The position numbers and the translations under genes are program-made. This document shows, piece by piece, positions 4,511 through 7,801 of a stretch of DNA of 7,801 nucleotides (its first letter is position 1; every line of letters begins with the position of its first letter). This stretch comes from Darwinimomas sp045600945 (GTDB lineage Bacteria; Bacillota; Clostridia; Lachnospirales; Lachnospiraceae), in contig JAZRYX010000059.1 in NCBI GenBank assembly GCA_045600945.1, forward strand, positions 1 through 7,801, given 5' to 3'. The notes under the pieces were generated by a model, which saw only the letters and a list, made by a program, of their open reading frames with translations, was not told where the DNA came from and searched no databases.

Positions 4511-6617
4511 CTATTCTTTCGCGAAGACCCGAATATCTTTTCATCTCCTGAGTGTTCGAGCACATTTCTTCAAAACACTCCGGGACACCTACGAGTGTGA
4601 CGCACTTCTGCGCCCTCGTCACAGCTGTATATATGAGGTTCCTTGTCATAAGCATCCTCGGTCCCTGATAAACCGGGATGACAACTGCCGGATACTCGCT
4701 TCCCTGCGATTTATGAATCGTTATCGCATAAGCAAGTTCCAGTTCATCCATATCTGAAAAACCGTAAGTGGCGATACGCCCCTCGTCAAACTCCACTTCG
4801 ATTTCTTCGGCAAAATTATTGACTTCTCTGATGATACCTATATCACCATTATAGATTCCTGTTCCGTGATGCATGACGAATCCTCTGTCATCACGAACTT
4901 CCCACTCAAGATTATAATTGTTGCGGATCTGCATGACTTTATCACCCTCACGCCAGATCACAGAATCAATCTCTTTTTGCGACTTGTGATTAGCCGGCGG
5001 ATTAAGATGTTCCTGCAGTATCGTGTTAAGTCTCTCAACACCCAGCGCACCTTTTTTCATCGGACTTAAAACCTGTATGTCCTCTATGTCGGCATCGACA
5101 TATTCCGGAAGTTTCTGTTTAACCAAAGTAATCATTGCCGATATAGCACGCTCTGCTTCATTTCTTTTTACGAAGACGAAATCGCGGCTCTGTTTCGAGA
5201 TATCTATCTTTTCTCCGTCTATCATTTTATGAGCATTGAGTATGATGTCACCGCTTTCGTTTTGCCTGTATATCTTCGTAAGTTTCATGACATCGAAACA
5301 TCCTGAAGCTATGATATCTTTAAGAACATTTCCCGGTCCTACCGACGGAAGCTGATTCATATCACCCACAAGTATAAGCTTTGTTCCCGGCATAACGGCC
5401 TTTAACAAAGCATTCATAAGATAGGCATCTACCATACTCATCTCGTCAATGATAACGACATCATATTCGAGCGGACAGCTTTCATTTCTTGCAAAGCGTA
5501 TACCTTCGTGACTGTCATATTCGGAAGTTCCTCCATCCTGCATATCCAACATACTGACAGGCGTCACTTCAAGCAGTCTGTGTATAGTACTCGCCTTATG
5601 GCCTGTTGCTTCTTCCATACGTTTTGCAGCTCTGCCCGTAGGTGCGGCGCATGCGATTTCAAGCCCTTCACTTTCATATTCTTCAATGAATCTTTTTATA
5701 TTGGTAGTCTTGCCTGTGCCCGGTCCGCCCGTGATAATCCTGACCGGGACGACAGCATTTATCTCATATAAAAGTCTCGCTATGCTCAGCTCAGTGTAAT
5801 AAGCAGATGCGCTGAAAACATTTCCGTCCTTTATGATGAGGCGCTTATCAAACTGCATATTGTCCAGTATCTCCGATATCGGTGCAGCGTCTTCTCCCAA
5901 TAAGCGGCGGCAGTTTTCTATGAGTTCCTCTTTCGGCAGATACATGTGTCCTCCGGCGCCGGCTTGCGAAAGCACATACAAAAGTCCGCACCTGGTTCTG
6001 TACTCCGAATCGGCTCTGAATCCTGCACGGCGCGCGATCTCATCCGCGATTTTAAATCCTATCCCCTCTATGTCATCGGCAAGCTGATAGGGATTCTTTT
6101 CTATGACCGAATAGATTTCCGTGCCGTAAACTTTGTAGATCTTAAGTGCCATGCGCATACCGATTCCGTATTTAGCCAGAAACAGCATGGCTGTGCGCAT
6201 ATCCTTTTTCTCTTCGACCTGTGCGCTTATTTCCATGGCCATACGCTCCGAGATACCTTTTATCTCGGAAAGACGTTCCGGCTGTTCCTCGATGATACGT
6301 ATGGTATCTTCACCGAACTTCTTTATTATCTTGGCCGTAAGTCCCGGGCCTATGCCTTTGATTGCGCCCGACGAAAGATACTTTTCTATGCCGATGATAT
6401 CTTCCGGTTCTTTTATCTCGTAGTTCGCAACCTGCATCTGCTCCCCGTAAACCGGATGCACCGTCATCTTTCCTTCGGCCTCGATATAGTCTCCTTCGGC
6501 AATAAAAGGAAATGTCCCCACAAGGACATAACTATCACCTTTCGAGGACACTTCCAATACGCAATACGCGTTATCATTATTCTTATAAACTATTTTTTCG
6601 ATATATCCACAGATCAC
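4494..6617 (-). CDS. recD2: RecD2-type ATP-dependent DNA helicase
   Basis: This protein of 707 residues is a superfamily 1B 5'-3' helicase of the RecD2 (YrrC) group, found in bacteria lacking RecBCD and linked to replication-fork and repair tasks. It opens with an OB-like domain (GYIEKIVYKNNDNAYCVLEV, 4-23) and then a helix-hairpin-helix region (about 78-195, with AIKGIGPGLTAKIIKKFG). The helicase motifs are all present: Walker A GGPGTGKTT (297-305), Ia APTGRAAKRM (325-334), Walker B VVIIDEMSMVD (387-397), III LVGDMNQLPSVGPG (416-429), IV TKIYRQNE (447-454) and VI AITIHKSQGSEYPAVVIP (631-648), followed by YTAVTRAQ. It starts with GTG overlapping the mreB stop by 4 bp (GTGA) and has no close ribosome binding site, so translation probably depends on mreB. 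The length is slightly below the usual 730-750. Confidence 0.95.
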   Translation of the reverse strand: MICGYIEKIVYKNNDNAYCVLEVSSKGDSYVLVGTFPFIAEGDYIEAEGKMTVHPVYGEQMQVANYEIKEPEDIIGIEKYLSSGAIKGIGPGLTAKIIKKFGEDTIRIIEEQPERLSEIKGISERMAMEISAQVEEKKDMRTAMLFLAKYGIGMRMALKIYKVYGTEIYSVIEKNPYQLADDIEGIGFKIADEIARRAGFRADSEYRTRCGLLYVLSQAGAGGHMYLPKEELIENCRRLLGEDAAPISEILDNMQFDKRLIIKDGNVFSASAYYTELSIARLLYEINAVVPVRIITGGPGTGKTTNIKRFIEEYESEGLEIACAAPTGRAAKRMEEATGHKASTIHRLLEVTPVSMLDMQDGGTSEYDSHEGIRFARNESCPLEYDVVIIDEMSMVDAYLMNALLKAVMPGTKLILVGDMNQLPSVGPGNVLKDIIASGCFDVMKLTKIYRQNESGDIILNAHKMIDGEKIDISKQSRDFVFVKRNEAERAISAMITLVKQKLPEYVDADIEDIQVLSPMKKGALGVERLNTILQEHLNPPANHKSQKEIDSVIWREGDKVMQIRNNYNLEWEVRDDRGFVMHHGTGIYNGDIGIIREVNNFAEEIEVEFDEGRIATYGFSDMDELELAYAITIHKSQGSEYPAVVIPVYQGPRMLMTRNLIYTAVTRAQKCVTLVGVPECFEEMCSNTQEMKRYSGLRERIVEIFR

Positions 6618-7645
6618 TTTAAGCTGTCTAATTCCTTCTGCTTTTCATCTGCACCTTCACCGTGCTGGAACTCGATAAACTTACCTGTTCCGACTGCAAC
6701 TGCTGTAAGCGGATCATCTGCAATGTATGTATTGATACCTGTCTTCTCGTGAAGAAGCGTATCAAGTCCGGAAAGAAGTGAACCGCCGCCCGTAAGCACA
6801 ATTCCTCTCTCATAAATATCCGCTGCCAGCTCAGGCGGTGTCTTCTCAAGCACGCTGTGAACTGCATCTACGATCTGAACGCATGTCTCGCTAAGTGCAT
6901 CCAGAGTCTCATCACTGGTTACTACGATGGTTTTCGGAAGTCCCGTTACGAGGTTTCTTCCTCTTACTTCCATGGTAAGAAGTTCCGGTCTCTTATAAGC
7001 CGCACCGATCTCAATCTTGATTTCTTCGGCGGTTCTGTCACCGATAAGGAGATTATGTTTCTTTCTCATGAATCTTACGATGGCTTCATCGAAATCATCT
7101 CCGGCTGTCTTAAGTGATGTGCTTACAACAGGTCCTCCCAGGGAAATGACAGCGATATCCGTTGTACCTCCGCCGATATCAACGATCATGTTTCCGTATG
7201 GCTTGCTGATGTCGATACCTGCACCGATAGCCGCTGCTACGGGCTCCTCGATGATGGATACTTCTCTTGCACCTGCCTGGTATGTAGCATCCTCAACTGC
7301 CTTTTTCTCAACTTCCGTTGCCCCCGAAGGGATACATACCGCGATACGGGGCTTACGGAAGGTTTTCTTTCCGATAGCCTTGTTGATGAAGTATTTGATC
7401 ATTTTTTCTGTTGTTGTGTAGTCTGAGATTACGCCCTGGCGCAGCGGTCGTACTGCTACGATGTTGCCGGGGGTTCTTCCTATCATTAATCGTGCGTCTT
7501 CGCCGATTGCCATGACTTTGTCTGTGTCTTTATCTATTGCTACAACGCTGGGTTCTTTGAGAACTACGCCTTTTCCTTTGATGTATACAAGGATGCTGGC
7601 GGTTCCAAGGTCTATTCCCATGTCGTATGAGTTTAATCCGAACAT
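6614..7645 (-). CDS. mreB: Rod shape-determining protein MreB/Mbl (bacterial actin)
   Basis: This protein of 343 residues forms membrane-associated actin-like filaments that guide lateral peptidoglycan synthesis with MreCD, RodA and PBP2. Actin-fold nucleotide motifs are clear: phosphate-1 MGIDLGTAS (9-17), phosphate-2 VDIGGGTTDIAVIS (155-168) with IIEEPVAAAIGAG (131-143) before it, and the adenosine motif GIVLTGGGSLLSGLD (281-295). KGKGVVLKEPSVVAID and GRTPGNIVAVRPL are family hallmarks. MreB and Mbl cannot be separated with confidence by eye, and no mreCD is visible next to it. A short charged tail (GEGADEKQKELDSLK) follows the conserved core. ATG with GGAGGA upstream and the promoter at 7673-7700 give a leader of only about 20 nt. 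It heads the mreB-recD2-comF overlapping cluster. Confidence 0.95.
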   Translation of the reverse strand: MFGLNSYDMGIDLGTASILVYIKGKGVVLKEPSVVAIDKDTDKVMAIGEDARLMIGRTPGNIVAVRPLRQGVISDYTTTEKMIKYFINKAIGKKTFRKPRIAVCIPSGATEVEKKAVEDATYQAGAREVSIIEEPVAAAIGAGIDISKPYGNMIVDIGGGTTDIAVISLGGPVVSTSLKTAGDDFDEAIVRFMRKKHNLLIGDRTAEEIKIEIGAAYKRPELLTMEVRGRNLVTGLPKTIVVTSDETLDALSETCVQIVDAVHSVLEKTPPELAADIYERGIVLTGGGSLLSGLDTLLHEKTGINTYIADDPLTAVAVGTGKFIEFQHGEGADEKQKELDSLK

Positions 7646-7672
7646 TGTTTTCCTCCAATTCGCAGTGAAATC

Positions 7673-7736
7673 ATTATACTAGATTGCGGTGATTTGTAAA
7701 TGTTTTTTTCTTTTTGTTTAGTTTTTTTTTATTTTT
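7673..7736 (-). promoter_or_regulatory. Promoter of mreB-recD2-comF with an A-tract-rich UP-like element
   Basis: On the minus strand TTTACA (7700-7695) and a perfect TATAAT (7678-7673) are separated by 16 bp. From 7736 to 7702 the DNA is almost pure A with a few other bases, arranged as tracts of 5, 9, 5 and 7 A (7735-7731, 7730-7722, 7715-7711, 7709-7703). This lies where an UP element would contact the RNA polymerase alpha C-terminal domains. Start of transcription would be near 7666. Confidence 0.8.
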
Positions 7737-7801
7737 GCTCCACATTTTGGACACATCTGGGAGTTATATTGTATATGCATCGATGAGATGCGTAGTTCCA
7801 T
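7718..7801 (-). CDS. Possible end of a zinc-ribbon protein (start probably beyond window)
   Basis: A minus-strand frame is open from the window edge for 27 residues and ends with TAA. Its tail reads QMCPKCGAKIKKN. The CPKCG knuckle followed by a lysine-rich end is typical of a C-terminal zinc-ribbon half, but only one CxxC is visible. The frame also happens to begin with ATG at the edge, so its true start is unknown. The A-tracts of the mreB promoter region overlap its last codons. I cannot name the gene, and the match could be chance. Confidence 0.4.
   Translation of the reverse strand: MELRISSMHIQYNSQMCPKCGAKIKKN

Noticed and set aside
5946..6752. 268-codon plus-strand open frame
   Set aside because: It is antisense to recD2 and the end of mreB, rich in C, F, R and H as expected for a reverse-strand shadow, and shows no recognisable domain or ribosome binding site. 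The minus-strand frames have complete conserved motifs.
1..7801. tRNA genes, CRISPR arrays, prophage or defence genes
   Set aside because: I looked in all intergenic gaps and saw no cloverleaf, no regularly spaced repeats and no such genes.

Overview
This window looks like chromosomal DNA of a low-to-mid GC member of the Bacillota, most likely class Clostridia and plausibly Lachnospiraceae. The evidence is the minus-strand gene order rpmG-secE-nusG-rplK-rplA-rplJ-rplL, the strong AGGAGG-type ribosome binding sites, sigma-A-like promoters, and an mreB-recD2-comF cluster just upstream. The genus cannot be named from the sequence alone. All complete genes are on the minus strand, so transcription runs from high to low coordinates.

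From 7801 down to about 3782: the window opens with what may be the end of a zinc-ribbon protein (7718-7801). A clear promoter with an A-tract-rich upstream region follows (7673-7736), then mreB (cell-shape actin homologue), recD2 (helicase) and comF (phosphoribosyltransferase-like competence protein). These three overlap (4 bp and 17 bp) and use GTG and TTG starts at the junctions, which suggests one translationally coupled transcript.

From 3781 to 274: a second, near-consensus promoter abuts the comF stop and drives the translation and transcription operon: rpmG (L33), secE, nusG, rplK (L11), rplA (L1), rplJ (L10) and rplL (L7/L12). rpmG was located directly from the sequence because it is only 49 codons long. 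Two autoregulatory RNA elements are legible. One is an L1-binding mimic of 23S rRNA just before rplK, overlapping its ribosome binding site. The other is a full L10 leader before rplJ, with a terminator and a competing 9-nt antiterminator pairing. An unusual cluster of palindromes is wedged between the L10 attenuator and rplJ, and one of them recurs in the nusG-rplK gap.

From 273 to 1: where rpoB would normally follow rplL there are two stacked hairpins. Beyond them is the C-terminal end of a convergent plus-strand transposase (IS1182-like), cut by the window edge. An insertion sequence next to rplL, possibly splitting it from rpoBC, is the most unusual feature here. I did not find a wholly new biological system; most of the window is conserved core machinery.
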